Under the pieces are notes generated by a model. It did no database searches, was not told the DNA's origin, and worked only from the letters and a program-made list of their open reading frames with translations. The translations under genes were made by a program, and so were the position numbers. A stretch of DNA of 64,000 bases from Stenotrophomonas lactitubi. GTDB lineage: Bacteria > Pseudomonadota > Gammaproteobacteria > Xanthomonadales > Xanthomonadaceae. Each line of letters starts with the position of its first letter. Positions within the stretch are counted from its first letter, which is position 1. Positions 63,859 through 64,000 of the stretch are shown in pieces. The stretch is from the NCBI RefSeq assembly GCF_002803515.1, contig NZ_PHQX01000002.1, forward strand, positions 248,001 through 312,000, in the 5' to 3' direction.

Positions 63859-64000
63859 ATGCACAAGCCCTCGTTCCCCGTCGCCCCCGGCGAAACCGCC
63901 TGCATCTCACTGGAAGGCCCGGTTGGCCCGCTGGAAGTGCTCGTCGACCTGCCCAAGGCCGATGTGCCGGTGCAGCCGATCGTGGCCGTCATCTGCCATC
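63859..64000 (+). CDS. Alpha/beta hydrolase (COG2945-like), N-terminal part (cut by window end)
   Basis: The first 47 residues are visible: MHKPSFPVAPGETACISLEG then PVGPLEVLVDLP and VQPIVAVICH at the window edge. The strand ending VAVICH, expected to continue as a HPHP oxyanion motif, is typical of COG2945-type hydrolases. Divergent from the DMT transporter, 43 bp apart. Confidence 0.65.
   Translation, partial: MHKPSFPVAPGETACISLEGPVGPLEVLVDLPKADVPVQPIVAVICH

Overview
The window is GC-rich chromosomal DNA from a Xanthomonadaceae bacterium, almost certainly of the Stenotrophomonas maltophilia complex. Three things point there. A four-gene oleABCD olefin cluster is present whose OleC reads like the S. 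maltophilia enzyme. A peptidoglycan hydrolase carries the XVIPCD tail typical of Xanthomonadales type IV secretion effectors. Nearly every intergenic gap holds GTAG-ended palindromic repeats (Stenotrophomonas REP/SMAG type). I see no rRNA, tRNA, CRISPR array, prophage or complete insertion sequence. The window starts inside an AraC-type regulator gene and ends inside an alpha/beta hydrolase gene.

Layout. 0-4.4 kb: AraC tail, VOC protein, DUF6624 protein, Dyp peroxidase, TonB-like protein. 3.8-6.7 kb: a leftward thiamine-uptake operon (TonB-dependent receptor, PnuT-type permease) behind a TPP riboswitch, with an APH-fold kinase gene upstream. 8.1-11.8 kb: glycine-zipper protein, then a predicted type IV effector and its candidate immunity lipoprotein. 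12.0-16.4 kb: a divergent EvgA/EvgS-like regulator and hybrid sensor pair. 16.4-20.6 kb: cytochrome c, ETF-ubiquinone oxidoreductase, glutaryl-CoA dehydrogenase, trmL. 20.6-24.9 kb: a secreted protein with four VRP repeats, an M16 peptidase and a DUF4156 lipoprotein. 25.0-30.3 kb: oleA, oleB, (antisense ykgJ-type gene), oleC, oleD. 30.4-37.7 kb: DUF1328 peptide, ddl, ubiJ-ubiB-methyltransferase operon, truC, DUF2059 protein, arfB, acyltransferase. 37.8-45.8 kb: M3 peptidase, two tandem degenerate dehydroquinase-like proteins, signal peptidase, MFS pump, two LysR regulators. 45.9-48.9 kb: glyoxylate shunt aceB-aceA. 49.2-54.7 kb: a cNMP-binding GGDEF protein, a nucleotide-cyclase/TPR protein, a SagB-like dehydrogenase and two small leader-type peptides. 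55.0-60.5 kb: leucine catabolism genes liuD, liuB, liuA with a divergent TetR regulator. 60.7-64 kb: cytochrome c5, a secreted nuclease-like protein, a DMT transporter and the truncated hydrolase.

The most interesting coding system is the 49.2-54.7 kb locus. Two precursor-like peptides align without gaps over 70 residues and share one Cys. They flank a nitroreductase-fold (SagB-type) dehydrogenase and follow a membrane protein with a class III cyclase domain whose catalytic Asn position is Pro. It resembles a ribosomally made, modified peptide system known mainly from protein-family models, with no product I know of. A 17-bp perfect palindrome sits between the divergent first peptide and dehydrogenase genes.

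The most interesting noncoding signal is a 260-305 bp composite element present three times (31.8, 40.0 and 44.5 kb). Each copy has a 26-nt/26-nt stem of different sequence but conserved pairing, topped by an apex of nearly constant sequence and length. This pattern indicates that structure is conserved. Acyl-CoA dehydrogenases encoded in two places (glutaryl-CoA, isovaleryl-CoA) would pass electrons through ETF to the ETF-ubiquinone oxidoreductase encoded here, and ubiJ/ubiB supply ubiquinone.
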